In this document: positions 54,012-63,616 of the stretch, piece after piece
Position numbering within the stretch: the first letter of the stretch is position 1
How the letters are laid out: the number at the start of each line of letters is the position of its first letter
Assembly (NCBI GenBank): GCA_029240795.1
Contig: JARDZP010000003.1
Coordinates: forward strand, 1 to 64,000
Direction of reading: 5' to 3'
Length of the DNA: 64,000 nucleotides
Source of the DNA: Haloplasmataceae bacterium
Lineage (GTDB): Bacteria > Bacillota_I > Bacilli_A > Haloplasmatales > Haloplasmataceae
Translations under genes and position numbers: made by a program
The notes under the pieces: generated by a model
Told to the model about the DNA's origin: nothing
The model's database searches: none
What the model saw: the letters and a program-made list of their open reading frames with translations, nothing else

Positions 54012-55055
54012 CTATAGATATTTACCATCATATTTTATAATTTTACTAAATGGCTCCTTGTAAAACATTTTGACTGCTTCAATTATCTCAAACTTTCGTT
54101 TCACCTTTTCTGATTCATCAAGTAAAAGTACAATATCATCTACATCATGTGGTCCTATTCGCCAATGTCCACATACCGCTCCTTTAAATTCTCCGTCAAT
54201 TAGAATATATTGTAAAACTTCATAGTCTTTAAATAGATCCTTTAAAATATGTTCAGATGACTTTACTAAGAAATCAGAACGGTGTAAAACAAAAATTGAA
54301 TCAATAGCTTGTTTTTCTTGATTTTGATTGATTAAATCACTGTCTTTACTTAAACAATAACCAGTATTTCCATCTATTTTTAGTTCATTAACAACTCCAT
54401 CTTGGATTAATAGATCAAGACTAGTTTTTATATCTTTATTGGTTAATCTTAGCCAGCCTTTGAGCATATTTAAATCAGCAAATACAAGTAAATATAATGT
54501 CTTTTTGATTAATTCTGAAATGGCATAGCCTTTAGAATATTTATTTATATTTACATCAAATTCACTTTCAAAGATATACCAACTACGTTCCCAATCTGAA
54601 TCAACTTGATCTTCATATAGAATAAATGCTTTTTGTAGTTCGTGTAGGATTGGCATAATCTGTTTAGACAACATGCCTGATATGTCTTTGATTTGGTGAC
54701 ATGTTAAAGGTCCAACTTGTCTTATTAATTTTAAAATATAGTCATGTTTAAAGTCTAATGTCAATTCTTTTTTGTAAGCAGCAATGTAAATTTCGATATC
54801 ATCAAAATAAACATACCCAACATTTCCACCTTGAAAACGACCTTTGATAATTTTCCTGATTGAGCGCATTTTATCATTATATTTTTTATCATCAAATAAG
54901 GTTCTATGAACAAGAGATGGTGGATCACCTGGTTCACTAAAGTAAATAGGTGATACGGGCTGAATCAATCGGAAAAAGTTAATGTAGTCATCATAATTAT
55001 TAATTTTATTTATTAAATTTTGTCTTTCTATTCTTGAAATATTTATTGAATTCAA
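54012..55055 (-). CDS. Winged-helix protein, YcaQ/AlkZ-like
   Basis: 347 aa. Its middle has helix-turn-helix patterns (LIRQVGPLTCHQIKDISGMLS, then IMPILHELQKAF) and the C-terminal third reads FVLHRSDFLVKSSEHILKDLF and GPHDVDDIVLL. The arrangement of three winged helices resembles the HTH_42 family of YcaQ/AlkZ DNA glycosylases, but the typical Q-rich catalytic motif of AlkZ is not seen. The start is TTG/ATG-like with weak signals; ATG at 55055 is used. DNA repair or a regulator are both possible. Confidence 0.55.
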   Translation of the reverse strand: MNSINISRIERQNLINKINNYDDYINFFRLIQPVSPIYFSEPGDPPSLVHRTLFDDKKYNDKMRSIRKIIKGRFQGGNVGYVYFDDIEIYIAAYKKELTLDFKHDYILKLIRQVGPLTCHQIKDISGMLSKQIMPILHELQKAFILYEDQVDSDWERSWYIFESEFDVNINKYSKGYAISELIKKTLYLLVFADLNMLKGWLRLTNKDIKTSLDLLIQDGVVNELKIDGNTGYCLSKDSDLINQNQEKQAIDSIFVLHRSDFLVKSSEHILKDLFKDYEVLQYILIDGEFKGAVCGHWRIGPHDVDDIVLLLDESEKVKRKFEIIEAVKMFYKEPFSKIIKYDGKYL

Positions 55056-55314
55056 AATTATCCCTCTATTACTTAAATAATTATTTTAATTATACTTTAT
55101 AAATAATCGATATTCAACTTATTATTTATAAAGTATAATAATAAGATCGGTACATTCAAAAAATGTTGATAACTGAAAAGTATTACTGTTATTTGATACT
55201 AAAATAGTAAGTTTTTATTATTATTAAAGCAATGAATGAATGTAAAACGAAATTTCAAGGGGAGAAAACAAAAACATAAATTTGAAAGTACGAAATGATC
55301 TGAAAGGATATTAT

Positions 55315-56352
55315 ATGAAAATAATTAATACAGCGATTATTGGCTTTGGTTTATCAGGAAAAGTTTTTCATGCACCAATAATAAGTAGCATGGAATCATT
55401 CAATCTATCAAAAATATATACTAGAAATCAAGAATCAATTAGTTATATATCCAATAATTATGTCAATACAAAGATCGTTAATGATGTAGATGAAATTATG
55501 AATGATTTGGAAATTGAGTTAGTAATCATCTCAACTCCTAATGAGTTTCATTATGAGTATGCTAAAATAGCACTTGAAAGTGGTAAACATGTCATAGTGG
55601 AAAAACCATTTACAATAATAACTAAAGAAGCAGATGATTTAATTAATCTTGCAAATAAAGTAGAAAAAGTATTAACTGTTTTTCAAAATCGAAGATATGA
55701 TAGTGATTTTAAAACAGTTAAAAAAGTCATTGAAAGTGGTAAATTAGGTAATATAGTTGAATATGAAGCGCATTTTGATCGGTTTAGAAATTATCTTAAA
55801 AACTCATGGAAAGAAGAGAATAAACCTGGCTCAGGTATTCTTTATGATTTAGGTCCGCATTTAATTGATCAAGCACTTATGTTATTTGGATTACCTAATC
55901 AAATTTTTGGGGATATTAGAATTCAACGAGAATGTGCAAACACAACTGATAATTTTGAGCTAATATTATACTATGATAAACTAAAAGTAACTTTAAAAGC
56001 AGGAATGTTGGTCAAGGCAAATCTTCCTCGCTATATCATTCTTGGCGATCAAGGCACTTTTATTAAATATGGTATGGATGTTCAAGAAATGGAATTATCT
56101 ATAGGAAATAAACCATTAAATGATGAATGGGGAATAGAACCAGAAAGTATCTGGGGAGAACTTAACACTGATAAATTAGAAAAGGTAATTTCTGAAAAAG
56201 GTGATTACCGAGTATTTTATCAAAATATCTATAACACAATTGTATATGATGAGAAACTTCAAGTTACACCAAAACAAGCAGAGCACACAATAAAAATAAT
56301 AGAACTAGCAATATTAAGCAATAAAGAAAAGCGAGTAGTTGAATTTAAATAA
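55315..56352 (+). CDS. Gfo/Idh/MocA-family oxidoreductase
   Basis: 345 aa from ATG 55315, chosen by GAAAGGAT nine bases upstream. The Rossmann motif IIGFGLSGKVFHAP opens it, followed by STPNEFHYEYAKIALESGKH and VEKPFTI, with the catalytic EKP lysine. The C-terminal substrate domain has YDLGPHLIDQAL. Similar Gfo/Idh/MocA enzymes oxidise or epimerise sugars and inositol with NAD(P). The VFHAPII motif places it near the YvaA/YcjS-type branch. The product is followed by a 21-pair terminator. Substrate unknown. Confidence 0.87.
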   Translation: MKIINTAIIGFGLSGKVFHAPIISSMESFNLSKIYTRNQESISYISNNYVNTKIVNDVDEIMNDLEIELVIISTPNEFHYEYAKIALESGKHVIVEKPFTIITKEADDLINLANKVEKVLTVFQNRRYDSDFKTVKKVIESGKLGNIVEYEAHFDRFRNYLKNSWKEENKPGSGILYDLGPHLIDQALMLFGLPNQIFGDIRIQRECANTTDNFELILYYDKLKVTLKAGMLVKANLPRYIILGDQGTFIKYGMDVQEMELSIGNKPLNDEWGIEPESIWGELNTDKLEKVISEKGDYRVFYQNIYNTIVYDEKLQVTPKQAEHTIKIIELAILSNKEKRVVEFK

Positions 56353-56418
56353 GATAAAAACTGTTAAATTGAGTTCTTTAGAGTAAAATTCATTATTATG
56401 AATGAACAATAACATAGA

Positions 56419-56474
56419 AAAGAACTGAAAAGAGAATCAAAAATTCAAAATCTTGATTCTCTTTTCAGTTCTTT
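56419..56474. terminator. Long perfect bidirectional terminator
   Basis: A 21-base arm at 56419-56439 (begins AAAGAACTGAAAAG) pairs perfectly with 56454-56474. It lies between convergent genes and touches the stop codon of the DUF438 gene at 56476. Confidence 0.9.
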
Positions 56475-56475
56475 G

Positions 56476-57726
56476 TTATTCCGACAATAATCTTTTTTCA
56501 CCATCAAGAGCTTTAATTGTTGAAATTTCTTGAGTAAATTCTAATGTACCTAAATATTTACCTTGTTCATCTCTAACAGCGAAATACCGAATATAAACAA
56601 ATATGCCTTTCATCTTAATCCAAAAGTCTTCATGATCTTTTTTCCCGCTTTTAAAATCCTCTAGTATCGTTTCTACTACATGGACACTTTTTGGTGGATG
56701 GCAGTTTTGCACAGTTCTTCCAATGACAGCTTTTGTTCTTGGAAATATTCGTTCTTTACCATGTGAGAAATATCTAACTACATCAAATTCATCAATAAAG
56801 GTAATGTCAACAGGTAATGTATTTAACATGAAATCAAGTTGTTTTAAAGTGATGACACCTGTTTCAAAATGGATGTTACCATCAGGTATATTATTATTTA
56901 TATTTTGATTATCACTATTATTCATTTCTATTACTTTCTTAGGCACCCATTTTTCTGGTTTATCAATTAGAGTATAACCTAGTTCATTACTTTCTTCTTG
57001 AATTTTAAACCATTCGTCTTGTGTTAATTTTTCTTCAGCCATAGGAAGTAAGATGTTTTCTTCTTTAAAAATCATTTCATTGACCTTATAGATTACTTTT
57101 TCAATTTCGGATAGGATTGTATCCTTTGAAATTGTATTATCTTTTATTATATTTAGTAGGTTTTTAATATCTCTTCTTATTTCATCATCTACACCCCACA
57201 TCACTTTACCAGGTCCATAGATACCATATTTCTCTAAGTATGGGAACAATAAATTCTCTTTTCTTAAATAATGTTTATCAACGTCATATAATAGGTTAAT
57301 ATCTTTTATTAACTTTTCTCTGGTTGAATCATGATCATTTTCATTAAATAAATCCATATGGAAACTAAATTTAACACTTAAAAATTGTTTGAGTGCTGCA
57401 TTCTCACGATATATTGTATTAATAGGATGTCCTATAGTACCTCTTGAAGGAGTTATCCCGTGTATATCATCTATTGACCCTTTAAAAACAGCCGAATGGA
57501 CATCACATAATCTTTGAACTTCGGAAATTGCTAAGCCTTCTTTAATTAATGCTTGTTCTAAATCAGATATTTCTGATGCAGATACTTTTCCAAATACTTT
57601 TTCAAATTCATTTTTAACTTCATCAAAGTTCCTACCATCATGAAGTTGTAAGATGAGTTCTTTCAATTTATTTTGTCTTTCTGATTTTGTTGAGGTTAAT
57701 TCGCGATTATTAATAAATTCACTCAT
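56476..57726 (-). CDS. DUF438-hemerythrin-PAS protein
   Basis: 416 aa from ATG 57726, with AAAGGATG upstream; the frame is open to 57750. The order is DUF438 (about 15-80: LKELILQLHDGRNFDEVKNE), a hemerythrin HHE region (about 95-240; HPINTIYRENAAL, DVDKHYLRKENLLFPYLEKYG and MIFKEENILLPM), and a PAS_10-type domain (FIDEFDVVRYFSHGKERIFP, RTVQNCHPPKSVHVVE). The His/Glu set in the HHE part would hold a di-iron site that senses oxygen or nitric oxide. Firmicute relatives are common and uncharacterised. It diverges from yban-like 57861. Confidence 0.9.
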   Translation of the reverse strand: MSEFINNRELTSTKSERQNKLKELILQLHDGRNFDEVKNEFEKVFGKVSASEISDLEQALIKEGLAISEVQRLCDVHSAVFKGSIDDIHGITPSRGTIGHPINTIYRENAALKQFLSVKFSFHMDLFNENDHDSTREKLIKDINLLYDVDKHYLRKENLLFPYLEKYGIYGPGKVMWGVDDEIRRDIKNLLNIIKDNTISKDTILSEIEKVIYKVNEMIFKEENILLPMAEEKLTQDEWFKIQEESNELGYTLIDKPEKWVPKKVIEMNNSDNQNINNNIPDGNIHFETGVITLKQLDFMLNTLPVDITFIDEFDVVRYFSHGKERIFPRTKAVIGRTVQNCHPPKSVHVVETILEDFKSGKKDHEDFWIKMKGIFVYIRYFAVRDEQGKYLGTLEFTQEISTIKALDGEKRLLSE

Positions 57727-57796
57727 TATTTTCATCCTTTCTAAAAACATGATTATCTTTCTGGTTTTATCATATAATAAATAAAAGTTTAATAAT

Positions 57797-57810
57797 GTGA
57801 TTTACATCAA
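57797..57810. promoter_or_regulatory. FNR/CRP-like site between divergent genes
   Basis: GTGAT-TTAC-ATCAA differs from the FNR box TTGAT-N4-ATCAA at one position. It lies between the DUF438-hemerythrin gene and the YbaN-like gene. A single match, so weak. Confidence 0.3.
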
Positions 57811-57860
57811 ATTTAAAAAGTTATCTTTATATTATAATAAGGTCATAAGGAAGTGTTACA

Positions 57861-58238
57861 ATGATCAAAAAAGGATTGTTAATGAGTATTGGAAGTATCG
57901 CGGTTATTTTAGGACTGATCGGTATCATATTACCTATTTTACCCACAACACCATTTCTATTGTTGGGAGCTGCTTGTTTTTTTAGAAGCTCGAATAAAAT
58001 GTATAAATTGTTAATAAATAATCGTTATCTAGGTGTTTATATAAAAAATTATCAAGAAAAAAAAGGGATACCTTTAAAAATTAAAATTTCTGTCATAACA
58101 TTTCTATGGATATCGATCATCTACTCAGCTTTTTTTGTTTTAGATCAGTTAATTTTAAGAATTATCATTTTATCAATCGCTATTATTGTCACTTACCATA
58201 TTTTAAAACAAAATACATTTAATGAGAATTATAAATGA
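57861..58238 (+). CDS. YbaN-like membrane protein (DUF454)
   Basis: 125 aa. GSIAVILGLIGIILPILPTTPFLLLGAACFFRSS matches the conserved DUF454/YbaN core, and KGIPLKIK follows, with two to three further helices at the C-terminus. The family is widespread with no proven function. AAGGAAGTGTT precedes ATG. Next to it stands the DUF438 gene on the other strand. A terminator follows. Confidence 0.85.
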   Translation: MIKKGLLMSIGSIAVILGLIGIILPILPTTPFLLLGAACFFRSSNKMYKLLINNRYLGVYIKNYQEKKGIPLKIKISVITFLWISIIYSAFFVLDQLILRIIILSIAIIVTYHILKQNTFNENYK

Positions 58239-58286
58239 TAAAGATCATATAGATTACAAGAAACATGTAGATCGTTTTGAATAAAG

Positions 58287-58320
58287 AAGAGTCAAGCTAC
58301 TAAAAGTATGCTTGACTCTT
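58287..58320 (+). terminator. Rho-independent terminator
   Basis: AAGAGTCAAGC (58287-58297) pairs with GCTTGACTCTT (58310-58320), then TATATT. Confidence 0.8.
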
Positions 58321-58400
58321 TATATTGATATTGATATTGATTTCTATCTATCAAAGTGATATACTTTAACAAAGTAAATTGACGTTTAATAGGTGATAGT

Positions 58401-60170
58401 GTGGCAAGTAAAGATAGACTGAATATAATAAAAAAATATAAATTAATCACATTCGTTTTTTATTTCTTTGTATTAATAACAAGTATAACAACAATAGAAT
58501 ATAATTATTTCTCAATTGTTACTTGTTTTTTATTTTTACTTTTTATAATCTTAGCTTATAAAAGTAAACTTAAACAATTTAAATGGTTCTATACCTTTTT
58601 ATCAGTAGGTATTTTAAGTACCTACTTATTGACTATAAATCTTCATGACTATGAATTCTTATTTTATATATTAATGTTATCAATCATCATGGGTATGGTA
58701 TTTAATAATTTTTATTTTAGTATTGTTAGTAATATTATGACTTTAATCTTGACATTTTTAATTTTTAAAGATGAAAACTTATATAAATTATTGATATTAA
58801 ATAATCTATCTACTTTGATATTGCTTTTTATTTTAATAAAGGTGTTAAAGAATTATAACAAATTCAATTATATTAATTCTAATCTATACTTACCAAACCA
58901 TAGCATTGCTTTAAAAAGGTTATCAGAACTTATTGAGACATATAAAAGCAATAACGATATTAATTTTGCAGTTGCAGCTATTGATTTAGATTGTTTAAAA
59001 ACAATCAATAAAAAAGAAGGTTATGATGCTGGCGATTATATCATCTTTCAAGTATCAAATCGGATTAAGAATAATTTGAATAAAAATCACATCGTAGTTA
59101 GAAGTGGTGGAGATGAGTTTGCTATAATATTCAGTAATATTGTTACTAAAAAAGAATGTTTAAAAATAGTTAATAGTATTCTACTTGATTTAAGAAAATC
59201 ATTTATTTATAATAATAATCCACTTTATATTTCTGCCAGTATTGGACTCGTATTTAATAATCAGAAATTTGTATCTGTTGATGAATATATGAGAGCAGCC
59301 AGTATATCTTTAGAAAAAGCAAAATTTTATGGAAAAAATCGAATTTGTATTTTTGATAATCTTAAAGATGAAATTAAGATTCGTCGATTTAAAATTGAAA
59401 AGGATTTAAAAGACGCTTTAGAGAAACACGAACTTGAGTTATATTATCAACCTATTTTAAAACTTAATAATAAAAAAGAAGTTGGACTAGAAGCTTTAAT
59501 ACGTTGGAATCATCCTGAATTAGGGCTTATTTCACCAGGTGAATTCATCCCAATTGCGGAAAATACTGGATTAATTATTGATATTGGTAAATTTGTGATT
59601 AGAGAAGCTTGTAGAACACTTTGCTCAATTAATGGTTATGTTAATGATAATTTTTCAATGAATATCAATATATCTCCCAAACAATTAAAAGATAAAAATC
59701 TCTATGATGTGATACATGATTCAATTATTCAATTAAATATAAATCCTGAAAGAATTCATATTGAAATTACTGAATCAGCCCTTATTGATGATTTAGAAAT
59801 TTCTAAACTTACTCTAAATAAACTCGTTGAATTTGGAGTTAAAATTCATTTAGATGATTTTGGTACTGGCTATTCTTCTTTAAGTTATTTACATATGTTG
59901 CCAATAAACAGTTTAAAAATTGATAAATCCTTTATTGAAAACTTAATGTTAGAACAAAAAAATTATCAATTGCTTAAAAGTATAATTTTAATGGGAAAAG
60001 AATTAAATATGCATGTTATTGCCGAGGGAATTGAAGATATAAATCGTTATAATCGACTATTAGAAATGGGCTGTGAATTTGGTCAAGGTTATTATTTTTC
60101 AAAGCCTTTAAAAGTTTCAGATTTATTGATTTACTTAGAAAATAAAATATTTCTTAAAAACGCTATTTAA
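58401..60170 (+). CDS. Membrane GGDEF-EAL protein (c-di-GMP cyclase/phosphodiesterase)
   Basis: 589 aa from GTG 58401 behind AGGTGATA. Residues 1-150 hold about five membrane helices. The GGDEF domain (~165-320) has an intact GGDEF at 236-240 and DLD at 195-197, so it may be active, but no RxxD inhibitory site precedes it (N-K-N-H). The EAL domain (~335-585) has EAL at 364-366, ITESA at 456-460, DDFGTGYSSL, Lys507 and AEGIE (Glu542), all consistent with active phosphodiesterase. It probably tunes c-di-GMP with the cyclase encoded next. Confidence 0.93.
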   Translation: MASKDRLNIIKKYKLITFVFYFFVLITSITTIEYNYFSIVTCFLFLLFIILAYKSKLKQFKWFYTFLSVGILSTYLLTINLHDYEFLFYILMLSIIMGMVFNNFYFSIVSNIMTLILTFLIFKDENLYKLLILNNLSTLILLFILIKVLKNYNKFNYINSNLYLPNHSIALKRLSELIETYKSNNDINFAVAAIDLDCLKTINKKEGYDAGDYIIFQVSNRIKNNLNKNHIVVRSGGDEFAIIFSNIVTKKECLKIVNSILLDLRKSFIYNNNPLYISASIGLVFNNQKFVSVDEYMRAASISLEKAKFYGKNRICIFDNLKDEIKIRRFKIEKDLKDALEKHELELYYQPILKLNNKKEVGLEALIRWNHPELGLISPGEFIPIAENTGLIIDIGKFVIREACRTLCSINGYVNDNFSMNINISPKQLKDKNLYDVIHDSIIQLNINPERIHIEITESALIDDLEISKLTLNKLVEFGVKIHLDDFGTGYSSLSYLHMLPINSLKIDKSFIENLMLEQKNYQLLKSIILMGKELNMHVIAEGIEDINRYNRLLEMGCEFGQGYYFSKPLKVSDLLIYLENKIFLKNAI

Positions 60171-60188
60171 TATATGGAAGTGAAATAA

Positions 60189-61247
60189 ATGATTTATAAT
60201 TTGTTTATAAGTATTCTCATCTTTACCTTTTTTATCCTTCTTGGAGCACAAATGACTCGAGAAATTCCATTAAATAGACATTCGAAAATTAAAACAAAAA
60301 TATTATATGGATTATCAGGATCTTTTATGAACTTTGCTTTCACTATTTTAGAAATCGAGGATTCAATTTTTTTCATAAATAGTGGCTTTATGTCGGTGAT
60401 TTTAATTTATAATTATGGAGGAATAATATCAGCTTCGATAACAGGTTTATGTGTGATCATCTACCTATTATTAAAAGCAGGATTTTCTTCACTCATCATT
60501 TTTTTATCTTTGGTATTATTAATCTCATTCGTTTTGATTGCTATATCAGAGAAATTTTTTAGTAATAGATGGAAAAGATGGTCTTCATGGTTATTTGTTT
60601 TGATATTAGTTAATATTTCATTGGTATATTATAATAAAGACTATTTTCCAGACCTACTAAAAAATATTATTGTAACAAGTTTAACAGGTATTTTTATTTT
60701 TCACTTAATAAAATATCTAGAATCAACACAAACTTTATTTGTAAAATATAAAACAGAAGCATTGTATGATTATTTAACAGGATTAAAAAATTCACGGTCC
60801 TTTGATATTCAATTTAATAAGGTTGCCGAAGAATCTAAATTGACTAACCAATCTGTGGCAGTATTAATGATTGACATTGACTTTTTTAAAAATATAAATG
60901 ATACATATGGTCATGAAGTTGGTGACAAAATATTAAAAGAATTTGGATCAATCTTAAAAACAAATTGTCATATTAATGATGTTGTTTCGCGAATTGGTGG
61001 CGAAGAGTTTTGCTTAATTATATATTGTGGTAAAGAAAAAGCATTAATTATTGGTGAAACGATCCGTAAAGCTGTCGAGGAGTATGAATTTTATAATAAA
61101 AAAAATGATAAAATTCATATAACAGTATCTATTGGAATTGCGGTTTATCCTGATACCACCAGTAAAATTAATGATTTAAGGAGTAATGCTGATGATGCAG
61201 TTTACCTTGCTAAACATCAAGGTAGAAATAAAGTTTGTATCATATAA
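60189..61247 (+). CDS. Membrane diguanylate cyclase (GGDEF)
   Basis: 352 aa. Five to six N-terminal helices of the 5TMR-LYT kind (SVILIYNYGGIISASITGLC) are followed by a GGDEF domain (~190-350) with DYLTGLKNSRSFD, MIDIDFFKNINDTYGHEVGD and GGEEF intact. The residue at the inhibitory R is His (HIND before GGEEF), so product inhibition by RxxD looks absent. It starts 18 bases after the GGDEF-EAL gene, suggesting one operon. ATGGAAGTG precedes ATG weakly. Confidence 0.92.
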   Translation: MIYNLFISILIFTFFILLGAQMTREIPLNRHSKIKTKILYGLSGSFMNFAFTILEIEDSIFFINSGFMSVILIYNYGGIISASITGLCVIIYLLLKAGFSSLIIFLSLVLLISFVLIAISEKFFSNRWKRWSSWLFVLILVNISLVYYNKDYFPDLLKNIIVTSLTGIFIFHLIKYLESTQTLFVKYKTEALYDYLTGLKNSRSFDIQFNKVAEESKLTNQSVAVLMIDIDFFKNINDTYGHEVGDKILKEFGSILKTNCHINDVVSRIGGEEFCLIIYCGKEKALIIGETIRKAVEEYEFYNKKNDKIHITVSIGIAVYPDTTSKINDLRSNADDAVYLAKHQGRNKVCII

Positions 61248-61261
61248 ATTAGGAGTGTTTT

Positions 61262-61975
61262 ATGAATATATTAGTAGTAAATGATGATGGTTATGAATCA
61301 AAAAAAATTAAAATATTAGCAGATTCATTTAGAAAATATGGCAATGTATATATTGTTGCACCACATTATGAACAAAGTGGAGCTTCAAGTTCTATAACAG
61401 TGCATAAAGGATTTAACGTTCATAATCACGGAAATAACTCATGGAGTGTTGAAGGAACTCCAAGTGATTGTGTAAAATATGCGCTTTTTGGATTAAAATT
61501 AGATGTAGACATAGTTGCATCAGGCATTAATAATGGACCTAATATCGGTTTAGATACTATTTATTCTGGTACAGTTGGTGCGTGTATGGAAGCTTTAATT
61601 TATGGAAAAATTGCGTTAGCTTTTTCAAGTGAATATAATCAAGATATAAATATAACGGATTTAAATCATGTAATCAAGTTTATTCTAGATAAAAAACTTT
61701 TTTCCAATCAATTTATCCTAAATATTAATTTTCCAAAAGTTAAAAGTTCTAAGGATATTATCATCACTGATTTAGGAATAAGACCGATTGAGCAATATTA
61801 TGAACAGAATGATGGGAATTATTTCGTGAAAAGAAATTTTCAAGATTTTGTTTTTGAAGAACACACAGATTTATGGGCATTTGAAAATGGCACTATTTCA
61901 ATTACCCCTTTGAAGTTAGGAAATGGTGATATCACAATTACAAACAATCTTAGAGATAAATTAAAAAATTGTTAA
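61262..61975 (+). CDS. surE: 5'/3'-nucleotidase SurE
   Basis: 237 aa. NDDGY at the N-terminus holds the metal-binding Asp pair, followed by PHYEQSGASSSIT, EGTPSDCVKYAL and SGINNGPNIG-(L)-DTIYSGTVGACMEA, all hallmark SurE segments. It dephosphorylates nucleoside 5' or 3' monophosphates. AGGAGTG precedes ATG. It lies 14 bases after the GGDEF gene, so it is probably cotranscribed; a link with c-di-GMP breakdown products such as GMP is possible but unproven. Confidence 0.95.
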   Translation: MNILVVNDDGYESKKIKILADSFRKYGNVYIVAPHYEQSGASSSITVHKGFNVHNHGNNSWSVEGTPSDCVKYALFGLKLDVDIVASGINNGPNIGLDTIYSGTVGACMEALIYGKIALAFSSEYNQDINITDLNHVIKFILDKKLFSNQFILNINFPKVKSSKDIIITDLGIRPIEQYYEQNDGNYFVKRNFQDFVFEEHTDLWAFENGTISITPLKLGNGDITITNNLRDKLKNC

Positions 61976-62054
61976 TTTATTCCATATATAATAAAATATC
62001 TCCTTTGTTATGAAACTATAATGAGTATTTTTTATAAGAAAAGGAGTATATTAC

Positions 62055-62507
62055 ATGAAAAAATTATCATTATTGATGTTATCATTATTTGTTGCTTTAG
62101 TATTAAACGCATGTGCTGATAATGTTACTACAAGTGGCACAACTGCAACAACAGCGACTACACAAGCAGCAATTTGGCCTAATCTTAAACAATTTAGAAT
62201 AGATATGGCAAATGAAATGTTAGCAGCACAATCACCTGATGTTGATACAAAAGCAGGCGCTACTGATAGTTCACTGGGTTGGATCAAAGCAGTTGAAAAT
62301 GCATTAACACAAGCAGAGTCAACAACTACACCAGGTACATATATTGATGGTACTTATTCTGGTGAAGGTGATAAGAGACAATATGGTTATGAAAATGCTA
62401 CTGTAACGATAGTTAGTGGTGAAATAACAGAAATTATTTTAAGAAGATTAAATAATGATGGAACAGAAGTAGATTACAATCAATGGACAGGACAACCTGC
62501 ACAATAA
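62055..62507 (+). CDS. Small lipoprotein with permuted FMN-binding-like domain 1
   Basis: 150 aa. Signal peptide with lipobox LNAC (Cys20) and Thr-rich linker. Residues 54-85 (EMLAAQSPDVDTKAGATDSS, then LGWIKAVENAL) look like the end of an FMN_bind domain, where the usual SGAT threonine carries covalent FMN; here the motif is AGAT. After it come GTYIDGTYSGEG (94-105) and ATVTIVSGEITEIILR, which look like the domain's beginning. So the two halves are in reverse order. AAGGAG precedes ATG. Closely related to the gene at 63617. Confidence 0.75.
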   Translation: MKKLSLLMLSLFVALVLNACADNVTTSGTTATTATTQAAIWPNLKQFRIDMANEMLAAQSPDVDTKAGATDSSLGWIKAVENALTQAESTTTPGTYIDGTYSGEGDKRQYGYENATVTIVSGEITEIILRRLNNDGTEVDYNQWTGQPAQ

Positions 62508-62520
62508 TTTTTTTATTAAT

Positions 62521-62551
62521 AAAGCTATATGAAAATGATTCATATAGCTTT
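62521..62551 (+). terminator. Rho-independent terminator
   Basis: AAAGCTATATGAA (62521-62533), loop AATGA, TTCATATAGCTTT (62539-62551), then ATTTTTTA. Confidence 0.9.
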
Positions 62552-62671
62552 ATTTTTTATGGTATAAATTTAGAATTATGTCTAACTATAAAAATGAGTT
62601 CTATTTACTATAAGTAAATATTAAGTTATAATTAAATTATCTATGTTTATTGATACATTGGAGGATTACAT

Positions 62672-63535
62672 ATGAAAAACCTCATTCGATTTAAAGAATT
62701 TTTAATTATAAATTTTGGCTTATTTTTAGTTGCGTTAGCGATTCACTTTATTATGGTTCCTAATAATTTTGTTGTAGGTGGTGTAAGTGGGTTAGCTATT
62801 GTCTTACATAGCTTTATTCCTTTATCAATTGGAACGCTTATGACAATCTTAAATACAATTCTATTCATTTTAGGTATGCTTTTAATTGGATTTGGATATG
62901 GCATTAGAACACTTTATTCAAGTTATATGTTATCGTTTATGGTAATAGTACTTGAAAGGTTTTTCCCAATAGATGGTCCTTTAATCCCTGAAGGAGGGCA
63001 TTTATTTGTGCAACTTACTTTATTATCAATTGTTACAGCGATTGGTTTAGCAATAGTGTTTAAATATAATGCTTCTACCGGCGGAACGGATATTACCGGT
63101 AAAATTATAAATAAATATTTTCATGTCGATTTAGGTAAAGCCGTACTCATTTCAGATTTATTTATCACATTAGCTGCATTATATATATATGATTTTAAAA
63201 CATTTGCATATGGTCTTATTGGTGTCATAATGAATGGCTTAGTCATTGATTTTGTATTAGATACTATAAAAGAACAAAGAGAAATAACGATTATCAGTGA
63301 AAAATCAGATGAAATATCTAAATTTATTATTGAAGTATTAGAAAAGGGTGCTACAATATATCCTGGAATTGGCGCTTATACAAAACAAGAGAGAGATATT
63401 ATTATCACGATTGTCAATAAAAAAGAATTTTATAAGTTGAAAGAATATATTAAGCTAATTGATTTAAATGCTTTTATAACTGTAAATGATATTCGAGAAA
63501 CATTTGGAGAAGGGTTTACCGCATTATCAGATTAA
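62672..63535 (+). CDS. YitT-family membrane protein (DUF2179 C-terminus)
   Basis: 287 aa. Five to six helices in the N-terminal two-thirds (HFIMVPNNFVVGGVSGLAIV; YNASTGGTDITGKIINKY), then the cytoplasmic DUF2179 domain (EVLEKGATIYPGIGAYTKQER; NAFITVNDIRETFGEGF). The N-terminal plan is shared with the YczE-type protein at 49143. Proteins of this family are widespread in Firmicutes and mostly uncharacterised. TTGGAGG precedes ATG. It separates the two FMN-bind-like lipoprotein genes, which suggests the pair arose by duplication around or near it. Confidence 0.88.
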   Translation: MKNLIRFKEFLIINFGLFLVALAIHFIMVPNNFVVGGVSGLAIVLHSFIPLSIGTLMTILNTILFILGMLLIGFGYGIRTLYSSYMLSFMVIVLERFFPIDGPLIPEGGHLFVQLTLLSIVTAIGLAIVFKYNASTGGTDITGKIINKYFHVDLGKAVLISDLFITLAALYIYDFKTFAYGLIGVIMNGLVIDFVLDTIKEQREITIISEKSDEISKFIIEVLEKGATIYPGIGAYTKQERDIIITIVNKKEFYKLKEYIKLIDLNAFITVNDIRETFGEGFTALSD

Positions 63536-63556
63536 TAATAATTAATGAGCGTTTTT

Positions 63557-63575
63557 AATGATAATTATTATCATT
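63557..63575 (+). terminator. Possible terminator hairpin
   Basis: AATGATAA (63557-63564), TTA, TTATCATT (63568-63575), then TATGTT. The T-run is poor and stability is low. Confidence 0.4.
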
Positions 63576-63616
63576 TATGTTAGCCTATTGGTGAAAATGT
63601 AAGTAGGAGGATATAA

